Shown piece after piece: positions 28,433 through 35,979 of a stretch of DNA of 64,000 nucleotides; the stretch's first letter is position 1; every line of letters begins with the position of its first letter. Under the pieces are notes generated by a model. The model searched no databases, was not told the origin of the DNA, and worked only from the letters and a program-made list of their open reading frames with translations. The stretch spans positions 1 to 64,000 of the forward strand of contig NZ_MIJB01000016.1 of NCBI RefSeq assembly GCF_002174305.1. The letters are read 5' to 3'. Origin of the DNA: Aeromicrobium sp. PE09-221 (GTDB taxonomy: Bacteria > Actinomycetota > Actinomycetes > Propionibacteriales > Nocardioidaceae). Made by a program: the position numbers and the translations under genes.

Positions 28433-29668
28433 ATGACCGTCTCGCCCCCTGCCCAACCCGACGCCCGCGGACACTTCGGCCGTTTCGGCGGCCGTTTCAT
28501 GCCCGAGGCGCTCATCGCGCCGCTCGATGAGATCACCGAGGCGTGGGAGGACGCGAAGGCCGATCCCACCTTCACGGCCGAGCTGGCCCGGATGCTGCGC
28601 GAATACGCCAATGTCCCCAGCCCGCTGTACGAGGCGCACCGATTCTCCGAGACGGTCGGTGCGCGCATCCTGCTCAAGCGTGAGGACCTCAACCACACCG
28701 GGGCCCACAAGATCCGCAATGTCATCGGTCAAGCGCTGCTGGCCAAGCGTCTCGGCAAGCCGCGCGCGATCGCCGAGACGGGTGCCGGCCAGCACGGGGT
28801 GGCCTCGGCGACCGCCTGCGCCTATCTCGATCTCGACTGCACCGTCTACATGGGCGAGGTCGATACCGAGCGTCAGGCGCTCAATGTCGCCCGTATGCGG
28901 ATGCTGGGCGCCGAGGTGGTGCCGGTCACCACCGGCAGCCGCACGCTGAAGGATGCGATCAATGAGGCGCTGCGCGACTGGGTCAGCACGGTCGACACCA
29001 CGCACTATCTGTTCGGCACCGCCGCGGGTCCGCATCCCTTCCCGGCCATGGTGCGTGACCTGACCCGCGGCATCGGCGATGAAGCACGTGCCCAGTCCTT
29101 GGAGCTGCTGGGCCGCCTGCCCGATGTGGCCGTCGCCTGCGTGGGAGGTGGATCCAATGCGATCGGCCTGTTCACCGGCTTCGTGGCCGACGAGGAGGTG
29201 CGTCTCGTCGGCATCGAGGCCGGGGGAGACGGCATCGAGACCGGCCGGCACGCGGCCACCATCACCGGCGGCGACATCGGCGTGCTGCACGGCGCCCGCT
29301 CGTACCTGCTCCAGGATGAGGACGGCCAGACCCTCGAATCGCACTCCATCTCGGCCGGACTGGACTATCCGGGCGTGGGACCCGAGCACGCCCACCTCGC
29401 CGCGACCGGGCGCGCGGAGTACCGCCCGGCGACGGATGCCGAAGCGATGGCGGCCTTCGAGCTGCTGTGCCGTACCGAGGGGATCATCCCGGCGATCGAG
29501 TCCGCACATGCGCTGGCGGGGGCGATCGTCCTGGCTGAGGAGCTGGGCTCCGATGCCACGATCCTGGTCAACCTGTCCGGTCGCGGCGACAAGGACGTCC
29601 ACACCGCGGCACAGTACTTCGGGCTCATCGAGGAGCCGGTCGTACTGGACGAAGGGACCGAGGAATGA
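28433..29668 (+). CDS. trpB: Tryptophan synthase beta chain
   Basis: A 411-aa PLP enzyme that joins indole and serine. PLP Lys93 is in [10 protein letters not shown] and the phosphate-binding loop is GGGSNAIG. It starts 40 bp after trpC and ends in a 4-nt overlap with trpA, so alpha and beta chains are made together for the channelled complex. Confidence 0.98.
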   Translation: MTVSPPAQPDARGHFGRFGGRFMPEALIAPLDEITEAWEDAKADPTFTAELARMLREYANVPSPLYEAHRFSETVGARILLKREDLNHTGAHKIRNVIGQALLAKRLGKPRAIAETGAGQHGVASATACAYLDLDCTVYMGEVDTERQALNVARMRMLGAEVVPVTTGSRTLKDAINEALRDWVSTVDTTHYLFGTAAGPHPFPAMVRDLTRGIGDEARAQSLELLGRLPDVAVACVGGGSNAIGLFTGFVADEEVRLVGIEAGGDGIETGRHAATITGGDIGVLHGARSYLLQDEDGQTLESHSISAGLDYPGVGPEHAHLAATGRAEYRPATDAEAMAAFELLCRTEGIIPAIESAHALAGAIVLAEELGSDATILVNLSGRGDKDVHTAAQYFGLIEEPVVLDEGTEE

Positions 29669-30459
29669 GCGCGATCGACGCCCTGTTCGAGCGCACCCGG
29701 GTCGAGGACCGCGCGGCACTCGTCGGTTATCTGCCCGCGGGCTTCCCGTCCAAGGAGCTGTCGATCCGGGCGATCGAGACGATGGTCGAGGCGGGAGTCG
29801 ACCTGGTTGAGGTCGGTCTGCCGTACAGTGACCCGGTCATGGACGGCCCCACGATCCAGGCGGCGGCCGATATCGCGCTGGCCGGGGGCACCCGTGTCGG
29901 GGACGTGTTGGATGTCGTGAAGGCGAGCGCCGCGACCGGCGCGCCGACCGTCGTGATGACCTACTGGAACCCGGTCGAACGCTATGGGGTGGAGCGCTTC
30001 GCCGCTGACCTCGCCGCCGCCGGGGGAGCGGGACTCATCACCCCGGACATGATCCCCGATGAGGCTGAAGAGTGGCTCGAGGCCTCGGGCGAGCACGGCC
30101 TCTCCCGGATCTTCCTGGTCGCCCCGTCCTCGACCGATGAGCGATTGGCGATGACGGCCGAGGCCGCGAGCGGATTCATCTACGCCACTGCCGTTATGGG
30201 CGTGACCGGGCAGCGCGACCAGACCAGTGCGCTCGCCGAGCCGCTCGTCTCGCGACTGCGCAAGGTCACGGACAAGCCGGTCGGCGTCGGGCTGGGCGTC
30301 AGCAACGGCGCACAGGCCCGGGAGGTCGCGGCCTTCTCCGATGCGGTCATCGTCGGCTCCGCGCTCGTGCGGTGCCTCCTCGACCACGCCGGTCCCGATG
30401 ACGCCCTCAGCGCTCTGCGTGATCTGGTGGTCGATCTGCGTGCGGGGATGGAGCGATGA
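29665..30459 (+). CDS. trpA: Tryptophan synthase alpha chain
   Basis: A 264-aa TIM barrel that releases indole from indole-3-glycerol phosphate. Catalytic Glu lies in [11 protein letters not shown] and the catalytic Asp in the same segment (YSDPVMDGP). The ATG overlaps the trpB stop; the trpA stop overlaps the lgt ATG. Confidence 0.98.
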   Translation: MSAIDALFERTRVEDRAALVGYLPAGFPSKELSIRAIETMVEAGVDLVEVGLPYSDPVMDGPTIQAAADIALAGGTRVGDVLDVVKASAATGAPTVVMTYWNPVERYGVERFAADLAAAGGAGLITPDMIPDEAEEWLEASGEHGLSRIFLVAPSSTDERLAMTAEAASGFIYATAVMGVTGQRDQTSALAEPLVSRLRKVTDKPVGVGLGVSNGAQAREVAAFSDAVIVGSALVRCLLDHAGPDDALSALRDLVVDLRAGMER

Positions 30460-31325
30460 TCGCCGTCTCGATCCCGAGCCCGGCGGAGAACGTCTGGCAT
30501 CTGGGACCGCTGCCGATCAGAGCCTACGCTCTGGCGATCATCCTCGGCGCGGTGCTGGCGATCTGGATCGGCGAACGACGCTATCGCGCCAAGGGCGGCA
30601 GGCCCGGAACGATCGGCGATATCGCGATCTGGGCGGTGCCCTTCGGCATCATCGGAGGCCGCCTCTATCACGTGCTCACCGACCCCCAGCTGTATTTCGG
30701 CGAGGGTCGCGATCCGTTGGACGCCTTGAAGATCTGGAACGGCGGACTCGGCATCTGGGGCGCGATCGCCCTCGGTGCCCTGGGGGCCTGGATCGCCTGT
30801 CGCCGCTACAAGGTGGCCTTCTGGCCGGTCGCGGACGCGCTGGCACCCGGCCTGCTGGTCGCACAGGGGGTCGGGCGACTCGGCAACTACGCCAATCAGG
30901 AGCTCTTCGGCCGCCCGACGGATCTGCCCTGGGGGCTGGAGATCGCCCCGCAGTTCCGCCCCGAGGGATACCTGCAGTTCGCGACCTTCCACCCGACCTT
31001 CCTCTACGAGCTCGTCTGGAATCTGCTGGCCGCTGCGTTGATCGTGTGGCTCGATCGTCGTTATCGCCTGACCCACGGACGCGCCTTCGCGCTATACGTG
31101 ATGCTGTACACCATCGGCCGCCTCGTCACCGAGGCGCTGCGGATCGACACCGTCAACCACCTCGGCCCCTTCCGGCTCAACATCTGGACGACGATCGTGG
31201 TCTTCGCGGGAGGGCTGGTCCTCTTCCTCTGGGCCCGTCGGCGAGCACAGGACTCGCCCGAGGTGCTCGGCACCGATCCGTCCACCGCCGAGGAGCCGGC
31301 CGACGACTCCTCATCCGACCGGTGA
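30456..31325 (+). CDS. lgt: Prolipoprotein diacylglyceryl transferase
   Basis: A 289-aa polytopic enzyme that attaches diacylglycerol to the lipobox cysteine before LspA cleavage. The signature GVGRLGNYANQELFGRPTD (about residues 140-158) and the HPTFLYE block are present, with about seven membrane segments and an acidic C-terminal tail. Translationally coupled to trpA (ATGA), a trpBA-lgt order common in actinobacteria. Confidence 0.97.
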   Translation: MIAVSIPSPAENVWHLGPLPIRAYALAIILGAVLAIWIGERRYRAKGGRPGTIGDIAIWAVPFGIIGGRLYHVLTDPQLYFGEGRDPLDALKIWNGGLGIWGAIALGALGAWIACRRYKVAFWPVADALAPGLLVAQGVGRLGNYANQELFGRPTDLPWGLEIAPQFRPEGYLQFATFHPTFLYELVWNLLAAALIVWLDRRYRLTHGRAFALYVMLYTIGRLVTEALRIDTVNHLGPFRLNIWTTIVVFAGGLVLFLWARRRAQDSPEVLGTDPSTAEEPADDSSSDR

Positions 31326-31350
31326 ACGAAAACCACACTCCGAGTCACTC

Positions 31351-31402
31351 AGAATGTGCATCATTGGTTGCTATGGCGACCACGCAAGCACATCCTTCGT
31401 GA
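31351..31402. repeat. Intergenic palindromic repeat, family 2 copy B
   Basis: Imperfect hairpin downstream of lgt. The right half, 31376-31399, matches 91-114 at 22 of 24 bases including GCACATCCTTCG, while the left arm (AGAATGTGCA) has diverged. It lies between the lgt stop and the convergent extradiol-dioxygenase-like gene and may end both transcripts. Confidence 0.6.
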
Positions 31403-31477
31403 GCGGCGGACGGACCGACGCCTCCGAATGAGTGACACAGCGTACCGGACGCGTACGTCCGGGACGCGCATCGATCG

Positions 31478-32113
31478 TCAGGCGGAGGGGTCGCCGCTCT
31501 CCCAGGTGGCGACCCAGTAGCCGATGCCGAGGGGAGCGTCGTCATAGGTCACGGCCCCTCGCCAACCGCGGCCCGCAGCCATACGCCCTGCCACCGCGAG
31601 GGACGGTGCTCCCGTGCAGCCGAGACGGAGCGCCGACTCCATGTCGAGGGAGCACAGAGCCTCCGGAACGGCCGATGCGAGGACCTCGACGATCTCCGCC
31701 TGGGCCTTCTGTCCGCGCGGATCGAAGCCGAGCGGGGACAGGTCGTTCACGCAGGCGTATCCGTCGGCGACCACCAGCAAGGCCGACGGGACCTCGGCCA
31801 GCGAGGACACGTAGGCCCGCGGTCCGCGCCATCCGGCATCGTCGAGCAGCCAGGCGCCCAGCGTGTGCGCGAGGCCCAGCTCGCCGCGCTGACCACCGGC
31901 CCGGATATCGAGTCCGAAGTCCCGCAGGTCGCCGCCGGCCCGCTCGTCGTAGGCGGCACCGTCCGCTGAGCCGTCGAGGACGGTGACCGCCGTCGCGTCA
32001 CCGATGAGCCGGGAGACAGCCGACCGCGCGGCGTCGCGCACGGGAGCCAGCGATGGGTCGTCGGGCACCGCCAGCAGCGGCGCACTCGGCACGAAGGCCC
32101 ATCGGGTTGTCAC
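31478..32113 (-). CDS. Class III extradiol dioxygenase-like (LigB-fold) protein
   Basis: A 211-aa protein (VTTRWAFVPSAPLLAVPDD start) matching the conserved actinobacterial gene found beside miaA and dapF, annotated as LigB-like. It keeps the fold-level pattern (PSAPLL near the start, GWRGAVTYDDAPLGIGYWVA near the end) but few histidines are visible for a typical iron site, so dioxygenase activity is doubtful. GTG 32113 follows TACGCT by 6 nt. Confidence 0.65.
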   Translation of the reverse strand: MTTRWAFVPSAPLLAVPDDPSLAPVRDAARSAVSRLIGDATAVTVLDGSADGAAYDERAGGDLRDFGLDIRAGGQRGELGLAHTLGAWLLDDAGWRGPRAYVSSLAEVPSALLVVADGYACVNDLSPLGFDPRGQKAQAEIVEVLASAVPEALCSLDMESALRLGCTGAPSLAVAGRMAAGRGWRGAVTYDDAPLGIGYWVATWESGDPSA

Positions 32114-32119
32114 GATCCG

Positions 32120-32125
32120 AGCGTA
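32120..32125 (-). promoter_or_regulatory. -10 element of LigB-like gene, leaderless type
   Basis: TACGCT on the minus strand, 6 nt before the GTG start at 32113. Confidence 0.5.
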
Positions 32126-32242
32126 GCCAGGGCCCCGCTCGCGGGGCGGTGCCTGGGCGTCCATTCGACGCGAGAGAACGGACGCCAGGTCACCGGTCGT
32201 CGGCCAGAATGGACGCTATGTCACCGCCCAGGGAGGGGTGAG

Positions 32243-32518
32243 TCAGGCGCCCGGCTTCTTCTGCTCGCCCTCTCCGTCATCGACGGACATGTCGTCGGCG
32301 GCCTGCTTCAAACGGTCAGCGGCCTCGTCGATCTTGCTGGTGAACTTGCCACCGGTCGCCTGGTCGGCGAGATCGCGGACTTTGTCGACGGCCGAGTGGA
32401 TATCGTCCTCACGGCCCTGCATCGCCTCGCCCGCCCGCTGCTTGGCATCTTGCGCCTTCTGGCCGAGGTCCTCACCGGCCACCTTGCCTCGGCCGAGCAT
32501 CTTGCTGAGAAAGCTCAC
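32243..32518 (-). CDS. MT0933-type antitoxin-like small protein
   Basis: A 91-aa, highly charged helical protein: MSFLSKMLGRGK, then Lys/Gln/Asp-rich helices and FTSKIDEAADRLKQAADD. It matches the MT0933/Rv0909-like antitoxin family by pattern. No toxin gene lies beside it; the neighbours are the LigB-like gene and the divergent miaA, so an antitoxin role is unproven. AGGAGACAGACC precedes the GTG start. Confidence 0.65.
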   Translation of the reverse strand: MSFLSKMLGRGKVAGEDLGQKAQDAKQRAGEAMQGREDDIHSAVDKVRDLADQATGGKFTSKIDEAADRLKQAADDMSVDDGEGEQKKPGA

Positions 32519-32579
32519 GGTCTGTCTCCTCTGTGACCACGGACGTCTGCGGTCTCACGGTACCTGCGAGACTGGCCAC

Positions 32580-33500
32580 GTGCCCGTTCAGCGTCAGGAT
32601 CGAGTCATCGTGGTGATCGGCCCCACCGCATCGGGCAAGTCGGCCCTCGCGGTGGCGGTGAGCCGGCGCCTCGGCGGCGAGGTCGTCAATGCCGACGCGG
32701 TGCAACTCTTCCGCGGCATGGACATCGGCAGCGCCAAGATCACCGCGGCCGAGCGCGCCGGCGTGCCGCACCACCTCCTCGATGTGCTGGACGTGCGCGA
32801 GGAGGCCAATGTCGCCGTATTCCAACGGTCCGCACGACGTGCGATCGACGAGATCCGCGGTCGCGGAGCACTGCCGGTGCTCGTCGGCGGGTCGTCGCTG
32901 TATGTGCGCGCCGTGGTCGACCCGCTCGACTTCCCGGGAACCGATCCGGAGATCCGGGCGCGCTGGGACCAGCGGCTGCGCGAGCTCGGCGCGGAGGCCC
33001 TCCATGCGGAGCTGCGCCGCCGCGACCCGGCGGCCGCCGCACAGATCCTGCCCAGCAACGGTCGTCGCATCGTGCGGGCCCTCGAGGTCGGTGAGCTCAC
33101 CGGCGCTCCCTTCACCGCGACGATGCCGGACTACACGTCGATCTACGACGATCTCGTGATGATCGGACTCGACGTGCCGCGCGAGGTGCTGGACGATCGG
33201 ATCAGGCGCCGGGTCGAGCAGATGTGGGACGACGGCCTCGTCGAGGAGGTGGAAAGGCTGCGGGCGGAGGGCATCGAGGACGGTCTCACCGCCAGCCGGG
33301 CGCTCGGCTATCAGCAGCTCCTCGCGCACGGGCGTGGCGAGATCACCGAGGACGAGGCGCGCGAGCAGACGATCGCCGGCACCCGCCGATTCGCCCGTCG
33401 CCAGGACCGCATGTTCAGGAAGGACCCGCGCGTCCGCTGGCTGCCCTATGACGCATCCGATCTGGTCGAGCGCGCCATGGCCCTCGTGGAGGCACCGTAG
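32580..33500 (+). CDS. miaA: tRNA dimethylallyltransferase
   Basis: A 306-aa enzyme that prenylates A37 of tRNAs reading UNN codons. P-loop GPTASGKSAL is near the start and the catalytic/substrate segment VNADAVQLFRGMDIGSAK follows, in the form typical of actinobacteria. SRALGYQQL and TRRFARRQDRMFRKD near the C-terminus are family features. The GTG start at 32580 fits the family N-terminus but has no convincing ribosome site. Confidence 0.95.
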   Translation: MPVQRQDRVIVVIGPTASGKSALAVAVSRRLGGEVVNADAVQLFRGMDIGSAKITAAERAGVPHHLLDVLDVREEANVAVFQRSARRAIDEIRGRGALPVLVGGSSLYVRAVVDPLDFPGTDPEIRARWDQRLRELGAEALHAELRRRDPAAAAQILPSNGRRIVRALEVGELTGAPFTATMPDYTSIYDDLVMIGLDVPREVLDDRIRRRVEQMWDDGLVEEVERLRAEGIEDGLTASRALGYQQLLAHGRGEITEDEAREQTIAGTRRFARRQDRMFRKDPRVRWLPYDASDLVERAMALVEAP

Positions 33501-33503
33501 ACT
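33498..33503 (+). promoter_or_regulatory. -10 element of dapF
   Basis: TAGACT overlaps the miaA stop codon and ends 9 nt before the dapF ATG, giving a 5' leader of only a few bases at most. Confidence 0.45.
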
Positions 33504-33512
33504 GGACATCTC

Positions 33513-34337
33513 ATGACTTTCTCCTGGCAGAAGGGGCATGGCACCGAGAACGACTTCGTGCTGTTGCCCGACCACGACGGCGCCGTCCACGGCGACCTCG
33601 ACCCGGCCTTCGTGGCCGCCCTGTGCCATCGGCGCCGCGGGATCGGCGCCGATGGCGTGCTGCGCGTGATCCGGTCGGCGGCGGCGGGCGTGGCATCCGA
33701 GGCCGAGTGGTTCATGGACTATCGCAATGCCGACGGCTCCGTGAGCGAGATGTGCGGCAATGGGGTGCGGGTCTTCGCCCGACACCTGCTCGACGGGCAT
33801 CTCGTCGACACCGACCGCTTCGCGGTCGCCACGCGCGATGGTGACAAGTTCGTCACCATCGGCGAGGACGGCCAGATCACCGTCGACATGGGATCCTTCA
33901 ACATCGGCGGATGCAGCGAGATCCGGACGAGCGAGGGGCTCACCGTGTCCGCTCGCGAGGTCAACACCGGCAACCCCCACGCGGTCGCCTTCGTCGAGGA
34001 TGTCGAGCAGGCGGGAACCCTGCTCACTGAGCCGCATTTCGACCGCGAGGTCTACCCCGACGGCGTCAACATCGAGTTCGTGGCGCGTCGCGGACCCGGC
34101 CACGTGCGTATGCGCGTGCACGAGCGGGGTTCGGGGGAGACACGTTCCTGTGGCACGGGAGCATGCGCCGTCGGTATCGCCAGCGCCCTGGTCGACGGGG
34201 TCACCGCCCGCCCGGCGGAGTATCGCGTCGACGTGCCGGGGGGCACGGTGTACGTGACATTGGAGGAGAACGACCACGTGGTCCTCACCGGTCCTGCCGA
34301 GATCGTGGCCCGCGGCGAGATGGAGTGGATGGCATGA
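33513..34337 (+). CDS. dapF: Diaminopimelate epimerase
   Basis: A 274-aa PLP-independent epimerase that makes meso-diaminopimelate for lysine and peptidoglycan. The two catalytic cysteines are Cys81 (EMCGNGVRVF) and Cys213 (RSCGTGACAV). The stop overlaps the first of two tandem 27-codon mini-ORFs. Confidence 0.97.
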   Translation: MTFSWQKGHGTENDFVLLPDHDGAVHGDLDPAFVAALCHRRRGIGADGVLRVIRSAAAGVASEAEWFMDYRNADGSVSEMCGNGVRVFARHLLDGHLVDTDRFAVATRDGDKFVTIGEDGQITVDMGSFNIGGCSEIRTSEGLTVSAREVNTGNPHAVAFVEDVEQAGTLLTEPHFDREVYPDGVNIEFVARRGPGHVRMRVHERGSGETRSCGTGACAVGIASALVDGVTARPAEYRVDVPGGTVYVTLEENDHVVLTGPAEIVARGEMEWMA

Positions 34338-34417
34338 GCGAGCGAAGCGAGGGAATAATGGGGCTGCTCATGCCGGCGTCGGCCTATGGTGGTCTTTTTC
34401 AGGCGGTGACGGCATGA
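34334..34417 (+). CDS. 27-codon mini-ORF, tandem copy 1
   Basis: Encodes a 27-aa hydrophobic-tailed peptide (MSERSEGIMG to FQAVTA). Its ATG overlaps the dapF stop and its TGA overlaps the ATG of copy 2. The frame is exactly preserved because the 80-bp period equals 28 codons minus the 4-nt overlap. Translation is plausible through coupling; function is unknown. Confidence 0.4.
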   Translation: MSERSEGIMGLLMPASAYGGLFQAVTA

Positions 34418-34493
34418 GCGAGCGAAGCGAGGGAATAATGGGGCTGCTCATGCCGGCGTCGGCCTATGGTGGTCTTTTTCAGGCGGTGACGGC
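34334..34493 (+). repeat. Perfect 80-bp tandem duplication between dapF and hflX
   Basis: Two identical 80-bp units (34334-34413 and 34414-34493). Each starts ATGAGCGAGCGAAGCGAGGG and ends GGTGACGGC. The first 20 bases of hflX match the unit start at 17 of 20, so GGCATGAGCGAGCGAA occurs three times at 80-bp spacing, a likely recombination seam. The unit uses AT-richer codons (ATA, CTT, TTT) than its neighbours. Confidence 0.95.
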
Positions 34494-34497
34494 ATGA
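34414..34497 (+). CDS. 27-codon mini-ORF, tandem copy 2
   Basis: Identical in sequence to copy 1. Its TGA overlaps the hflX ATG, completing an unbroken chain of ATGA overlaps from dapF to hflX. Confidence 0.4.
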   Translation: MSERSEGIMGLLMPASAYGGLFQAVTA

Positions 34498-35894
34498 GCG
34501 AGCGAAACGAACGCGACGACGAGAACGTGGACTCGGGCTCGCTGGACCTGGAGGAACGCTCCTCGCTGCGGCGCGTCGCCGGGCTCTCGACCGAGCTCAC
34601 CGATATCTCCGAGGTCGAGTATCGGCAGCTGCGGCTCGAGCGGGTCGTCCTCGTCGGCGTGTGGACCGATGGCACGGCAGCCGATGCCGAGAATTCGCTG
34701 GCGGAGCTGAAGCTGCTGGCTGAGACGGCGGGTTCGGAGGTCCTCGACGCGCTGGTCCAGCGGCGCCAGCGGCCCGACCCGGCCACGTTCATCGGCAGCG
34801 GCAAGGTCGACGAGCTGCGCGAGGCGGTGGAGGCGACCGGCGCCGACACGGTCATCTGCGATGGCGAGCTCGCGCCTAGCCAGTTGCGCAATCTGGAGGA
34901 CCGGGTCAACGTCAAAGTGGTCGACCGGGTCGCTCTGATCCTCGACATTTTCGCGCAGCACGCCAAGAGCGCGGAGGGCAAGGCGCAGGTCGAGCTGGCC
35001 CAGTTGCAGTACCAGAGCCAGCGTCTGCGCGGATGGGGCGGCAATCTGTCCCGCCAGGCCGGCGGCCGCGCTGCCGGCGGCGAGGGTATCGGCGGTCGCG
35101 GACCGGGTGAGACCAAGATCGAGACCGATCGCCGCCGGATCCAGTCGCGGGCGGCCAAGCTGCGTCGCGAGCTGGCTGAGTTGCGGACCACCCGCGACAC
35201 CAAGCGTGCCAATCGTCAGCGCCATCAGATCCCGTCGGTGGCGATCGCGGGATACACCAATGCGGGCAAGTCGAGCTTGTTGAATCGACTCACGCACGCA
35301 GGCGTCCTGGTCGAGGACGCCTTGTTCGCGACCCTCGACCCGACGACCCGCCGCACCCAGACCTCCGACGGTCGGGTCTACACCCTGTCGGACACCGTCG
35401 GCTTCGTCCGGCATCTGCCGCATCAGCTCGTCGAGGCCTTCCGATCGACCCTCGAAGAGGTCGCGGATGCCGACCTGATCGTCCACGTGGTCGATGGTTC
35501 GCATCCCGATCCGCTCGGTCAGATCAGTGCGGTGCGTGAGGTCCTCGCGGAGATCGGTGCCGACGGCGTCCGTGAGGTCATCGTCGTCAACAAGGCCGAT
35601 GCCGCCGACCCCTCGGTCGTGCGCGAGATTCTCGCCCGGGAGCCCCACGCCGTCGTGGTCAGCGCCCGAACGGGTGAAGGCATCGATGAGCTGCTCGGTC
35701 TCATCGAGGGCGAGCTGCCGCGGCCCGAGGTCGCCGTGGATCTCGTACTGCCTTATGAGCGCGGAGATCTGCTCAACCGGATCCACGAGTCCGGTGAGAT
35801 CGACGAGGTGGAGCACCGCTCCGACGGCACTCACGTGGCGGCGCGGGTCGGTGCCGGGCTCGCCGCCGATCTCGCTCCGTATGTCGTCGAGTAG
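34494..35894 (+). CDS. hflX: GTPase HflX
   Basis: A 466-aa ribosome-associated GTPase that splits stalled ribosomes. It has an N-terminal HflX domain (ARRQRPDPATFIG-like block and LDIFAQHAKSAEGKAQVELA), a helical linker with GGRGPGETKIE, and a G domain with P-loop AGYTNAGKSS (about residues 253-262), DTVGFV and NKAD. The ATG at 34494 overlaps the stop of the second mini-ORF. A start inside the tandem repeat is not supported. Confidence 0.96.
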   Translation: MSERNERDDENVDSGSLDLEERSSLRRVAGLSTELTDISEVEYRQLRLERVVLVGVWTDGTAADAENSLAELKLLAETAGSEVLDALVQRRQRPDPATFIGSGKVDELREAVEATGADTVICDGELAPSQLRNLEDRVNVKVVDRVALILDIFAQHAKSAEGKAQVELAQLQYQSQRLRGWGGNLSRQAGGRAAGGEGIGGRGPGETKIETDRRRIQSRAAKLRRELAELRTTRDTKRANRQRHQIPSVAIAGYTNAGKSSLLNRLTHAGVLVEDALFATLDPTTRRTQTSDGRVYTLSDTVGFVRHLPHQLVEAFRSTLEEVADADLIVHVVDGSHPDPLGQISAVREVLAEIGADGVREVIVVNKADAADPSVVREILAREPHAVVVSARTGEGIDELLGLIEGELPRPEVAVDLVLPYERGDLLNRIHESGEIDEVEHRSDGTHVAARVGAGLAADLAPYVVE

Positions 35895-35967
35895 CGGCGG
35901 CCCTCGATTCCGCCGGGGTGCGATCGGGTGCCTGTGGACCGCGACCGAGCCCCGGGCGATGACCCGG

Positions 35968-35973
35968 TAGCCT
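35968..35973 (+). promoter_or_regulatory. -10 element of dinG-like gene, leaderless type
   Basis: TAGCCT ends 6 nt before the ATG at 35980. No SOS box was seen here. Confidence 0.5.
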
Positions 35974-35979
35974 GCCGCC

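Noticed and set aside
32243..32518. Toxin-antitoxin pair at the MT0933-like gene
   Set aside because: No toxin gene is adjacent; the neighbours are conserved housekeeping genes, so only the family name is given.
35895..35979. SOS control of the dinG-like helicase
   Set aside because: No TCGAAC-N4-GTTCGA-like site was found in its short upstream region, despite the gene name.
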